IMG/VR virus record: IMGVR_UViG_3300020451_000311
Location: 1 to 47,686 of that record
From: a virus
Length of the DNA stretch: 47,686 nucleotides
Strand: one strand, 5' to 3'
Numbering within the stretch: position 1 is the stretch's first letter; each line of letters begins with the position of its first letter. Made by a program: the position numbers and the translations under genes. Of the stretch, positions 35,090-42,930 are shown one piece after another. A model generated the notes under the pieces. It was not told the DNA's origin. It did not search any database and saw nothing but the letters and a program-made list of their open reading frames with translations.

Positions 35090-35589
35090 GCTACGAAGTC
35101 TTCTCCTGGTTGCCATTCACAACCTGTGAGTCCACCTGCTTTTAGACTTTGTAAAGTTCTAAGAACTTCACTTGCGTTTCTTCCTGTATCGAGAGCGTTT
35201 ACGGATACATGCTGGATAATCCCTTCTGGGTCAACAATATAAGTTGCTCTATAACATACTCCATCTTCTGCAACTATTCCTAGTTCAGATGATAAAGGTA
35301 GTCCGCAGTCTGCTGCTAGTGTATGATTGATACCGCTTATTAGTTCGTTATCTCTCTTCCAAGCAAGTTTACAAAACTCGTTGTCGCCACTAAAACCACA
35401 GACTGATGCTTCTGATATAAGCATATCCATACCTGCAATCTCTGTTGGGCAAATAAAAGTAAAATCTTTTGGGTAAAAGTAAAACACTTTCCAACCATCA
35501 AAATCATCTCTACTTACAGTTCCCATATGGTTTTCAGAGTCTACACCCTGCAACTCAAAGTATGGGAAATATTCACCTACTCCAATCAT
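35086..35589 (-). CDS. Peroxiredoxin, AhpC/typical 2-Cys type
   Basis: This 167-aa protein has the peroxidatic site FYPKDFTFICPTE (P40, T44, Cys47) and the C-terminal resolving cysteine Cys157 in TGCEWQPGE, both hallmarks of AhpC/Prx1-type enzymes that reduce hydrogen peroxide and organic peroxides. It is a little shorter than bacterial AhpC (about 187 aa). It lies between the single-strand DNA-binding protein and SbcD genes with ATGA overlaps on both sides, so it is made with replication proteins. It may protect the infected cell or phage DNA from oxidative stress. Confidence 0.93.
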   Translation of the reverse strand: MIGVGEYFPYFELQGVDSENHMGTVSRDDFDGWKVFYFYPKDFTFICPTEIAGMDMLISEASVCGFSGDNEFCKLAWKRDNELISGINHTLAADCGLPLSSELGIVAEDGVCYRATYIVDPEGIIQHVSVNALDTGRNASEVLRTLQSLKAGGLTGCEWQPGEDFVA

Positions 35590-36218
35590 GATACGTCAAA
35601 CTCCTCTGATACTTCTTCAGGGGCGTCGCCACCGTCAGATGTTACTCTTCTCAACAATTCTAGTTGAGCGTCCGCTGTAGGTCTAGGAAGTACATCGTCC
35701 ATAGACTTTAAGTCAGCAATTAGTTCTTGCTGTTCTTCTGAAAGCGGTTCTTTTTTACACTTAAGAACTGATAGTTGATACTCAACATTGAATACCTGTG
35801 GCCCAGTCTTAAGTCTTTTAAATACTACATTCCAGCCATCTACTGGGTCTGTAGGGTCTCCTAAATCTTCCATTGCAACCAATATTTGGTCAAAGAGTTT
35901 TCTTTTTAGATTTAAAACTTTTACAGAATTGTCAGACAAATCTATACACTGGACAGCATATGCCCAACCGCATTTTAAATCAGGGTAGAAATCTCGAACA
36001 TGGTCATGCTCTTTATTATTGAAAGTTTCAGTTGTTCTGTCAAAAGACAAACACTCCATAGGAATGTTCTTGTTATTTTCGCCTTTTATCCAGTAAATAT
36101 ATCTAGGAAGTAAATCTCCTACCAATCTGATTTGGTGGTCTTCTTTACCTGCATAGTTATAAGTTTCGATTTTGCTCTTTTGAGCAGAACCTTTAGTTTG
36201 GTTAAATCCAATTGCCAT
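35586..36218 (-). CDS. Single-stranded DNA-binding protein, T4 gp32-like
   Basis: The pattern of this 210-aa protein (HQIRLVGDLLPRYIYWI, VLNLKRKLFDQILVAMEDLGDPTD, GWNVVFKRLKTG) fits gp32-type OB-fold proteins of marine phages. The tail is acidic (DGGDAPEEVSEEFD), as in proteins that recruit replication partners through the C-terminus. AGGAGAAAAAG lies upstream of the ATG. The zinc-binding cysteines of T4 gp32 are not evident, though Cys57, Cys83 and Cys92 occur. It begins the operon's DNA metabolism genes. Confidence 0.8.
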   Translation of the reverse strand: MAIGFNQTKGSAQKSKIETYNYAGKEDHQIRLVGDLLPRYIYWIKGENNKNIPMECLSFDRTTETFNNKEHDHVRDFYPDLKCGWAYAVQCIDLSDNSVKVLNLKRKLFDQILVAMEDLGDPTDPVDGWNVVFKRLKTGPQVFNVEYQLSVLKCKKEPLSEEQQELIADLKSMDDVLPRPTADAQLELLRRVTSDGGDAPEEVSEEFDVS

Positions 36219-36239
36219 TTCTTTTTCTCCTGTTAATGT

Positions 36240-36617
36240 CTACTCGTATAAAAAATGAACCTTTCCATCTTCTATTCTAAGTAGTCTGTTTTTGGTTATA
36301 GTGTCCTCCGATATCGGCAAATACAAGAGGTCTAGTGTGGAGTCTTTTGTTTGCAAGTACATTGGATAGTTACGAAATGAAGCGACTCCTACATATTCCG
36401 CAACTTCTTTATCGCTAAATGCCCTGCCTTTTGTTAGTAAATCTTCTGGATTTAGCAGAAATGACTTACCACCGTAATTGTATCGATAAAATTTAAAAGA
36501 TTTATCTTTGTAATTTTTAGGGGGTAACTTGTGAGTGATTATTCTAAGTATCGATATTACATCACCGACATTCCCTTTGCTCACTCGAAGTATCTTTTCC
36601 CAATCAAACAATATCAT
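36240..36617 (-). CDS. Unknown protein, first gene after an internal promoter
   Basis: This protein has up to 125 aa and no recognised family; it contains NYGGKSFLLNPEDLL and a short C-terminal RIEDGKVHFLYE. The ATG at 36617 lies only 2 nt downstream of the -10 box of the promoter at 36620-36660, so a transcript from that promoter would start inside or after this codon. On that transcript, translation must begin at a later codon, either TTG 36611 (near-leaderless) or GTG 36584 (preceded by GGGAAAAG; 114 aa). Read-through from the upstream operon would still allow ATG 36617. Confidence 0.7.
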   Translation of the reverse strand: MILFDWEKILRVSKGNVGDVISILRIITHKLPPKNYKDKSFKFYRYNYGGKSFLLNPEDLLTKGRAFSDKEVAEYVGVASFRNYPMYLQTKDSTLDLLYLPISEDTITKNRLLRIEDGKVHFLYE

Positions 36618-36619
36618 AT

Positions 36620-36660
36620 ATTATAACAAATTTTTAACCTGCTGTCAAGAACTATTTTTC
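36620..36660 (-). promoter_or_regulatory. Sigma70-type promoter on the minus strand (shared phage element)
   Basis: Read on the minus strand: the element GAAAAATAGTTC, TTGACA (36643-36648), a 17-bp spacer, and TATAAT (36620-36625) with an extended -10 (TGT before it). The 17-mer AAAAATAGTTCTTGACA is identical to that at the + strand promoter near 14.96 kb. It would drive the single-strand DNA-binding protein, recombination and nucleotide metabolism genes down to about 25.7 kb. Confidence 0.93.
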
Positions 36661-36680
36661 GGCGGTTTGTAGTTCGGAAT

Positions 36681-37961
36681 CTATAAGACATCAACCTTAT
36701 ACCCCTCTTTCACATAGTAACCTAACCTATTATTTGCTTGTCTTGAAGCAGTCTTTCCTTTTAAATGAATATCTACTATAACAGGTTGACGCTTGCCTTC
36801 CTGTTCTCGTATTACTCTACCAATTAATTGTGTTAGTAGTGGCTCGTTATTAATAGGAGTTGCTAGAACTAAACAACTCAATTGATTAAGTGAGATACCT
36901 TCTGAGAAGATACTCTGTGTTCCAAAAAGAACATTATGACTTTTACCTATCTGGTTCATAGTCGTTTCCCTTTCTGTAAAGTCCATTTCGCCAGTTATAA
37001 ATGTGGCATTATCTCCTACTAATCTAGAGCAACTTTTTAGAAATGCTACTCTATCAGACACTACTAATACATTGTGACCTTGTGCTGCATACTTAGACGC
37101 AATCAAACTCACACTATTTATATATTCAGAGTTCTGTGTTAGATGATTTATTCTTTCCGCCCAAGGCGTATACGAACCATCTAAGAATCGAATCTCTGAT
37201 TTTATTACATGAATTGAAGGTATCATATAGTTTTCTTTAGGTGGTTTTAGTACATTATGACCAAAATAATCTCTAAAGACTACATGACGCCCATCTTTTC
37301 TTTGTAAAGTACCTGTCAAACCTATTTTATATCTTGCAGGCATTTCATCAATAATTCTAGTAAAAGTAGGACTACTGACATGATGCATTTCGTCTAAAAT
37401 AACTGTTCCGAATTCTTTTTTTATATCATCAATTCTTCGGTATAAAGTCTGAATATTCCCGCAGACTATCGGAGATGAGGTGTCAAAACTCCCCGACCCA
37501 ATTCTGCCTGCTTGTATTCCATAGGCTTTTTGTACTTCTTTTTCCCACTGATTTCTTAAGTTGGTTGTGTGGGTAACAACCAGTGTTTTCTGCCCAAGTT
37601 TACCAGCAATTGCTAAACTTGTAAATGTCTTTCCCCAACTAACCCAAGCGTTAATTATACTACTGTCATATACTTCATCATAGACTGCTTTCTGGCTTGG
37701 TCGTAAATCAAACTTAAACTCAGGAAACTCTACTTCCAAGTCATTCCGTTTATCGATTACTTCGTAATTTGTTGGGATTAAATCTTCTCTTCCCATAGGT
37801 ATAGAACATAAACCTTTTCTAATATGACGAATTGTTTTTATTACAATAGGTGGGTCTTGTGGCATACGGGGAGGTAATGTATAAGTCAGTTCGTTTTCTA
37901 AATTACGAAATAACTCTTCATTACCGTCTAAATATATACGATTACTTAATACTGCTTTCAC
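36681..37961 (-). CDS. DNA helicase, superfamily 2, T4 UvsW-like
   Basis: The motifs of this 426-aa protein are in order: RPSQ (Q motif-like, 87-90), motif I AWVSWGKT (105-112), motif II VILDEMHH (187-194, DExH), motif III LTGTLQRKDG near 215, and motif VI QLIGRVIRE near 385. The Walker A lacks the first glycine of GxGKT/S but keeps GKT. UvsW-type helicases unwind branched and R-loop DNA and help the switch to recombination-driven replication. It overlaps the asparagine synthase gene by 4 nt. Confidence 0.9.
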   Translation of the reverse strand: MKAVLSNRIYLDGNEELFRNLENELTYTLPPRMPQDPPIVIKTIRHIRKGLCSIPMGREDLIPTNYEVIDKRNDLEVEFPEFKFDLRPSQKAVYDEVYDSSIINAWVSWGKTFTSLAIAGKLGQKTLVVTHTTNLRNQWEKEVQKAYGIQAGRIGSGSFDTSSPIVCGNIQTLYRRIDDIKKEFGTVILDEMHHVSSPTFTRIIDEMPARYKIGLTGTLQRKDGRHVVFRDYFGHNVLKPPKENYMIPSIHVIKSEIRFLDGSYTPWAERINHLTQNSEYINSVSLIASKYAAQGHNVLVVSDRVAFLKSCSRLVGDNATFITGEMDFTERETTMNQIGKSHNVLFGTQSIFSEGISLNQLSCLVLATPINNEPLLTQLIGRVIREQEGKRQPVIVDIHLKGKTASRQANNRLGYYVKEGYKVDVL

Positions 37962-39472
37962 TTACACATCTCTTCTAAATATAGTAATTGTTCTTTCTGT
38001 TCTCTAGTTTGTACTTCTTTATTGTTATTATCCCACGGACTAGACCAGCCTATTTTCTGAGACCTTAATCTTACATGCTCAGGTATATAATCTTTCATGC
38101 CCTCTCGTAACAACCATTTCCATTCGCCTGGGTGGTAGTCAGGGTTATCTTTTAACTTATCCGTGCCTTTTATACTCATTATGTATTTTACAAATGATTG
38201 TGTTAGAAATACAGGTCTGCTTTCCATACCAAACATACCACAAGTTTGGTCTGTTGTAAGTATGTTTTGCTCTGATGTTGTAAGTAAATCATGGAATAAA
38301 GTATTATTTATTAAATCATCTCCAAAAGACTTTGTAGGAAACCACCTACGATGCTTATATTTAACATAGTTCATAGTTTCTAGATTATACTCATCACTAA
38401 ATCTTTTTTCATGATGTTTATATCCAGTTACTAATTCATCTGCACTATCTCCTGTTAGTATTACTTTACAACCATCTGCTGATGCTTGTTTACACATCTC
38501 ATATCTAGGTGAAGTTCTGTTTTTATCTGCCCACAAGAAGTGTGTTTTTTCTATCCAATGCATATGATTCATATATCTCTTTGCAGGATATGTCATAACT
38601 TCATTTACATCATATCCAAACTCTAGACAAGTATGTTTTGCTTTACCAAACTCCCTTCTAAATCCTTCATGATCCCACTTTCTTCCTCTTTGTTCGTGGT
38701 ACTTACAAGAATAAATATGTAAATCTAAGTCACTATCTTTTACAGCAGAAAATGCCATAGTGCTATCAAACCCGCCACTGAGAAACAGTCCAGTTTTCTG
38801 TATGTTCTTTGCAACTTTATTAATAGACTCTATTAGTTTATCTTTAAATTCAGGTAAATGTAAATCATGTGATTCTATTTTATAGTATTTCCATAAGTTT
38901 TCTGTTCGTATTGTGCCTTTTCTAGTATTTAAAGTTACTACTTCACCAGGTGCTACTTTATGAATATACTTCCATTGTGTCATTCTACCAAACCATTGTT
39001 TAGTTTTCATGTGCATTTCCCAGTTTCTTCTATCACTTTCTTTTGTTAAGAAACTTCGTAAAGAAGTAGAAACTTCTATATCTTTACCTTTCTTGTAATA
39101 CCATAAAGGTTTTGCACCAAAGTGGTCTCGAACTAGAGTAATATCTCCTGACTTTGGATTATAATGTATTATTGACCCATGCCAGTCACTCCATTCTAGT
39201 ACTTTTCTACCATAGGTTTCATACATATTTGCTAACCACATAGTATCATTCTGTATGGTAGAATCGTACATTTCTCCATTAAATGCAATAATATTACCAT
39301 TTGGTGTTTCTATAGGTTGAAACTGTTTCTTTCCGTTTATATCTAATAAACAGTGCCCAATAGCAAACTCTTTATTGCTCCAAAACCTACTACCATCAGG
39401 CCCACGAAACTCTTGTTTGCTCAACATGAGTTCTACATTCTGTGTGTTAGTTGTGCCTACGAATCCGCACAT
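37958..39472 (-). CDS. asnB: Asparagine synthase, glutamine-hydrolysing
   Basis: This 504-aa protein has both domains. The N-terminal class II glutaminase starts at Cys2 with RGPDG at 23-27 and NGEMYD at 65-70; the C-terminal synthetase has the PP-loop SGGFDST at 232-238 and LTGDSADELVTGY later. It converts aspartate, glutamine and ATP to asparagine. Phage copies occur in some large marine phages. One speculative use here is the supply of Asn for the very Asn/Thr-rich fibre. It could also modify another substrate, as related enzymes do in peptide or sugar pathways. Confidence 0.93.
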   Translation of the reverse strand: MCGFVGTTNTQNVELMLSKQEFRGPDGSRFWSNKEFAIGHCLLDINGKKQFQPIETPNGNIIAFNGEMYDSTIQNDTMWLANMYETYGRKVLEWSDWHGSIIHYNPKSGDITLVRDHFGAKPLWYYKKGKDIEVSTSLRSFLTKESDRRNWEMHMKTKQWFGRMTQWKYIHKVAPGEVVTLNTRKGTIRTENLWKYYKIESHDLHLPEFKDKLIESINKVAKNIQKTGLFLSGGFDSTMAFSAVKDSDLDLHIYSCKYHEQRGRKWDHEGFRREFGKAKHTCLEFGYDVNEVMTYPAKRYMNHMHWIEKTHFLWADKNRTSPRYEMCKQASADGCKVILTGDSADELVTGYKHHEKRFSDEYNLETMNYVKYKHRRWFPTKSFGDDLINNTLFHDLLTTSEQNILTTDQTCGMFGMESRPVFLTQSFVKYIMSIKGTDKLKDNPDYHPGEWKWLLREGMKDYIPEHVRLRSQKIGWSSPWDNNNKEVQTREQKEQLLYLEEMCK

Positions 39473-39570
39473 ATGTAATGTCCATGAAAACTATAGTCAC
39501 ACTCTGTTTTTGGTAAACTTATAATTACTATTACAACTAATATAACTATCATTATAACCCATTTCTTCAT
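39457..39570 (-). CDS. 37-residue membrane peptide
   Basis: ATG at 39570 overlaps the stop of the DUF2693-like gene as ATGA and the frame ends with TAG at 39457-39459, inside the start of the asparagine synthase gene. The product begins MKKWVIMIVILVVIVIISL, a positively charged N-terminus with a single hydrophobic segment, followed by a short polar tail with two cysteines. The translational coupling and the membrane pattern support a real gene. Function is unknown; an inner-membrane inhibitor or superinfection factor are possibilities. Confidence 0.6.
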   Translation of the reverse strand: MKKWVIMIVILVVIVIISLPKTECDYSFHGHYICADS

Positions 39571-39803
39571 TCTACAACTGTCCACTTAGTGATAGTATCT
39601 TCTTGTATATCTTCCCATCTTTTGAACTCTACATCATAGCATAACAACTTATCGCCTGTCTGCCTTGCTACATGATTAGGTACATTCATATACTTGTCAT
39701 TTAAAGTATACTCTCTGCTTTTCATATCACCACTATTTAGTGATTGAAACTCTATACATACTATGTGATTTTTAAGTTTTTCTCTTAATTTTTCAATATC
39801 CAT
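39567..39803 (-). CDS. Small DUF2693-like protein
   Basis: This 78-aa protein has LREKLKNHIVCIEF at the N-terminus and KLLCYDVEFKRWEDIQEDTI at the C-terminus, matching the pattern of the DUF2693 family (small Sm- or SH3-like beta barrel) common in T4-like phages, where the final part reads as a 'V/W-D-x-E-x-x-x-W-R' box. Function unknown, probably nucleic acid or protein binding. It overlaps the radical SAM gene by 19 nt. Confidence 0.65.
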   Translation of the reverse strand: MDIEKLREKLKNHIVCIEFQSLNSGDMKSREYTLNDKYMNVPNHVARQTGDKLLCYDVEFKRWEDIQEDTITKWTVVE

Positions 39804-40558
39804 TTTCTTTTCTTTATCCTCGATAAATCTTTGTTTGTTGGTTTTCTATTACAAGAACTACAAACTTTATACTTAGTTCTATTTCCCTCTGCTAAATCAA
39901 TCTTCATCTGTTTTAGCACAGGATTATTATGCCAGATATCAAAAAAATTATCTTCTTTGATATTACCAAATATATTGGTATCACTCCAGTCATTCGAACA
40001 AAGTTGAATACTACCGTCATGGTGTATCCAGCCTCGTGATATAGGCAATGCACACGGTAACGGTACTGTTTTTTGTTTTAGTCCCATAAATAATTCATTT
40101 CTATTTTGTATTTGAATAGGAGTAACTTCCCATTCATCAGGTTCAACGCTTTGATCCCAAAATCTTACATCTGCCCAAGGAAATGCTTCTTTTCTTCTAG
40201 CAGTTTCTTCTTTTGTAGAGTAAGTATTTAGTATCATAACATCAAACATCTCTAATAATTCTTTTTTCTTTTCCCACTTATACCCATTTGTTAAGATACG
40301 AGTTTTATACTTTCTATGTTTATGATGTAGTATCTTTATCATAGCAGAATGGTCAGGGTGAAGACTATTTTCACCTCTACCAGACCAACAAATAAAACCT
40401 GTATATCCCCAATCATTTACAGTATCTATGAAGTCTTTGAACATTTTCAAAGGCATATATTCCTTAATATTAGGGTATCCATGACTTCTAGGACAATAGT
40501 TGCAACTTTCATTACAAATCCCACACACATCTATATTTATTACTAGTGGGTCTAACAT
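39785..40558 (-). CDS. Radical SAM protein with SPASM/twitch-type C-terminus
   Basis: The radical SAM cluster motif of this 257-aa protein is CNESCNYC (Cys15, Cys19, Cys22). The C-terminal third has CALPISRGWIHHDGSIQLC followed by FGNIKEDNFFDIWH and VCSSCN, a SPASM-like auxiliary cluster region as in peptide- and sugar-modifying enzymes. The core between is short. Substrate cannot be predicted; neighbours are a MazG-like protein and asparagine synthase. A role in modifying a phage or host peptide, sugar or nucleotide is possible. It overlaps the MazG-like gene by 7 nt. Confidence 0.88.
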   Translation of the reverse strand: MLDPLVINIDVCGICNESCNYCPRSHGYPNIKEYMPLKMFKDFIDTVNDWGYTGFICWSGRGENSLHPDHSAMIKILHHKHRKYKTRILTNGYKWEKKKELLEMFDVMILNTYSTKEETARRKEAFPWADVRFWDQSVEPDEWEVTPIQIQNRNELFMGLKQKTVPLPCALPISRGWIHHDGSIQLCSNDWSDTNIFGNIKEDNFFDIWHNNPVLKQMKIDLAEGNRTKYKVCSSCNRKPTNKDLSRIKKRKWILKN

Positions 40559-40791
40559 TTTCTGTGTTTCTTCTCTCTTGCCTCTCTTTTTGTTTCTACT
40601 ATATCTAGGTCTACTAGTCCTTCTTCACACAGAAGATTCATCATAGCAAGTACATCGCCAACTTCTTCTGATAGTAATTTTCTATCTTCTTTTTTGTTAC
40701 CATGTCTGTATACTTTGGAACATGCTTGAACTAACTCTCCGCACTCTTCCATAGTGACTATTAACAGAAATGGGTCTATATTTTTCTCCAT
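40552..40791 (-). CDS. MazG-like nucleotide pyrophosphohydrolase
   Basis: This 79-aa protein has the helices MEECGELVQACSK and LLSEEVGDVLAMM, with the EExxE-x(n)-ExxD pattern of MazG-type enzymes that bind magnesium. These hydrolyse (d)NTPs or alarmones, and phage copies have been linked to nucleotide recycling and control of host (p)ppGpp. It is of the short single-domain form common in phages. Confidence 0.82.
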   Translation of the reverse strand: MEKNIDPFLLIVTMEECGELVQACSKVYRHGNKKEDRKLLSEEVGDVLAMMNLLCEEGLVDLDIVETKREAREKKHRKC

Positions 40792-41249
40792 GTGTCCTTC
40801 TTTTTAGTTTCGCTAAACTCCCATATTTTCCAAGGGAGTCCGCTCTTGTGTATCATTCCCACCCAGGTGAGTCCTTCTTTTGGGGGTCTTTTGGCTGCAA
40901 AGGGGTAAGGTATATCTTTGAGCCAGATAAGTGCTGCCACGCCCTTTTTCTCAACTTTCTTAATCTTGTAGTACGTAAGCGCCACCGTCTCTTGCTTTTC
41001 ATAATAGATTACTTCTCCAGTATTATCAATAAAAGATTTACCTCTATGCTTCATGAGACCAATCTCATCTTCAATCATATATCTTAGAGGATATATACTT
41101 TTCATTGGGGATTGTAGTCTACGAACACCAAGTGTTTCGCCTGACATATTCTTGTCATCTAATACTTGGTCTTCAATCCATAGAATACCATCTATTTCTT
41201 CTACATTATCTGTGTGGATTACGAAAAGCGGGAAATTAAATTTTTGCAT
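40776..41249 (-). CDS. Conserved hypothetical protein of marine T4-like phages
   Basis: This 157-aa protein has the features IDGILWIEDQVLDDKNMSG, LGVRRLQSP, LMKHRGKSFIDNTG and GKPWKIWEFSETK-like ends. From memory, proteins of this pattern occur widely in cyanophage- and pelagiphage-type myoviruses with no known function. The C-terminus is basic. It overlaps neighbours by 16 and 31 nt. The presence of this gene supports exchange with marine T4-like phages. Confidence 0.7.
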   Translation of the reverse strand: MQKFNFPLFVIHTDNVEEIDGILWIEDQVLDDKNMSGETLGVRRLQSPMKSIYPLRYMIEDEIGLMKHRGKSFIDNTGEVIYYEKQETVALTYYKIKKVEKKGVAALIWLKDIPYPFAAKRPPKEGLTWVGMIHKSGLPWKIWEFSETKKKDTWRKI

Positions 41250-41683
41250 ACTTCTTCATACTCCATATCAAATACAGATATTTTAAATAATCTTCTCCAT
41301 GTATCTGTATTTGTTACCCAATGTTCTTTACTGACATCTACAAGTGCTGCTTTGTACTTGTAAATACCACTATCAAATTCTATACTAGCATCGTTATTAT
41401 CTAATACCCACATGAGGGCACATTTTGTACCCCAGTCTTTATGTCTGGGAACGACTGCATTTGGCTCTATATAAACAAATTTAGCACTTACTTTACCTTT
41501 TATGCCTATTTCACATACTAAATCTATTACTTCTCTATTCATAAATTTAGCAGTAGTCATACCCTCTATGACCTCTGTACCGTGATGTTTATACTGCACT
41601 GCATCTTTGTGCAAATTACTAGCAAATCCTAAGAATCTTTCGTAATTAAACGGAAAGATTTGTATATTACATAACTCACTCAT
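41219..41683 (-). CDS. 2OG-Fe(II) oxygenase-like protein
   Basis: The region PRHKDWGTKCALMWVL of this 154-aa protein gives an HxD iron pair, and KEHWVTNTDTWRRLFKIS gives the distal His and a 2-oxoglutarate-binding Arg. The strand layout fits the aspartyl/asparaginyl hydroxylase-like oxygenases common in cyanophages. Substrate unknown. It overlaps neighbours by 31 and 8 nt. The call is by motif and is moderate. Confidence 0.6.
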   Translation of the reverse strand: MSELCNIQIFPFNYERFLGFASNLHKDAVQYKHHGTEVIEGMTTAKFMNREVIDLVCEIGIKGKVSAKFVYIEPNAVVPRHKDWGTKCALMWVLDNNDASIEFDSGIYKYKAALVDVSKEHWVTNTDTWRRLFKISVFDMEYEEVCKNLISRFS

Positions 41684-42248
41684 AATCTTTTAACTTCTTT
41701 AGTTCTCTATCTACTGTCTTTTTTAAATCTTCTACATCTGGTAGCATACACCAGTCTTCTTCTTCGTATACAAATACCCAGTTTTTTCTACCTGCGCTAT
41801 CTATATTTGTACTAACTTCTTTGAAGCCAAAGTCAAGAAACTGTTGTTTACCTTTTTCATATGTTATTTCTAACATCATGTTAGGACTATCAAACTGTTT
41901 ATCACAAAAACTTCTACCAACTTCTAGGTCATATGTAGACTTACCGCCTTTGTAGGCATCTACCCATGCTTGTCTACGAAATGCTGGATACTTATACTCT
42001 GTTCCATCATCTCCTGTAAATACTTTGTTAGTGCATAGCGCATTTACACCAATCATCTGCTGTGGCTCTAGTCCTAAAACTGTATCATATGTCATCATAT
42101 ACCATTGATTTTTATCATAGTATGCTTCTAAGTCTTGATAACAAGTTTTATTTTTTACTATAAAACCATCGATTCTTAACTGTATACATCTATACAATTC
42201 ATCGGTTGTTAACTCGTCATAATGTTTAATCTTTGTAACTAGACTCAT
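41676..42248 (-). CDS. GNAT-family acetyltransferase-like protein
   Basis: The start is ATG at 42248, preceded by AGGAAGGA with good spacing (190 aa). The N-terminal helix ELYRCIQLRIDGFIVKNKTC resembles the ElaA/GNAT opening, and KGKQQFLDFGFKEVS resembles the conserved 'Y/F-x-x-x-GF' end of GNAT domains. The usual acetyl-CoA loop (Q/R-x-x-G-x-G/A) is not clear, so it may be degenerate. A longer frame to 42302 overlaps the QueC-like gene. Acceptor unknown. Confidence 0.6.
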   Translation of the reverse strand: MSLVTKIKHYDELTTDELYRCIQLRIDGFIVKNKTCYQDLEAYYDKNQWYMMTYDTVLGLEPQQMIGVNALCTNKVFTGDDGTEYKYPAFRRQAWVDAYKGGKSTYDLEVGRSFCDKQFDSPNMMLEITYEKGKQQFLDFGFKEVSTNIDSAGRKNWVFVYEEEDWCMLPDVEDLKKTVDRELKKLKDYE

Positions 42249-42930
42249 AGTCTTTTCCTTCCTGTATTCTAAACTGAGCATTTCTTGCTGTTGTAAACGC
42301 ACTCTTACGCTCTATACACTTACTACATTTGCCACATGGAATATAATTTACGATTTTTTCTCCAACTTTAGCAATTTTACTGTATGCAGCACAAGACCAG
42401 ATTAGGTCTGCTACTTCTTTATTCTCTCGTAACAAGATTGATGCTATCTCACTCTTAGTCAAAAATTCGAATGGGAATAGATTTACAGGTATTCTTGTGA
42501 GTGCCTCCATTGTAACTCCGTGTCTATCCAGACTTCCTGCGTACTCACATGCTTGTATCATACTCGCATATCTTAAACCTTGTCTCTGTCTCCAAGAATC
42601 TTCACTATTACTACCCCACACACAGTATTTCCACTCTATATGTGGGTTTGCAACTACAAGAGTTGAACAAGCAGTCTGCCACTGAAACACAGCCGTAATC
42701 GGCTTACTTCTTGGTAAGTCTACTTCATCTACAATTAGTCTTACTCCTAGTAAGTCACACTGCTTTTGTGCAAAAAACAAGTCTGCCTCTGCAAAATCTT
42801 TGTTCTTATTAAATAAATGTACACCCACAGGTTTCAAACCTTTTTTGAGTGACCACAACAAAGCAGCAGCACACTCCATGCCACCGCTAACTGTTACTAG
42901 TGTATCTACATTTCTTAAATCATCTTTCAT
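42226..42930 (-). CDS. QueC-like PP-loop protein (7-cyano-7-deazaguanine synthase-like)
   Basis: With ATG at 42930 (234 aa) the protein begins with a PP-loop SGGMEC at 15-20 and has a C-terminal zinc site of QueC type (SCAAYS, then PCGKCSKCIERKSAF). QueC makes preQ0, which some phages place in their DNA as protection from restriction. The usual SGGxDS is altered to SGGMEC, and no QueD, QueE, FolE or DpdA gene is visible here. It might use host preQ0 precursors, or have a different amide- or thio-forming reaction. A longer frame with TTG at 42945 is possible. Confidence 0.7.
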   Translation of the reverse strand: MKDDLRNVDTLVTVSGGMECAAALLWSLKKGLKPVGVHLFNKNKDFAEADLFFAQKQCDLLGVRLIVDEVDLPRSKPITAVFQWQTACSTLVVANPHIEWKYCVWGSNSEDSWRQRQGLRYASMIQACEYAGSLDRHGVTMEALTRIPVNLFPFEFLTKSEIASILLRENKEVADLIWSCAAYSKIAKVGEKIVNYIPCGKCSKCIERKSAFTTARNAQFRIQEGKDYESSYKD

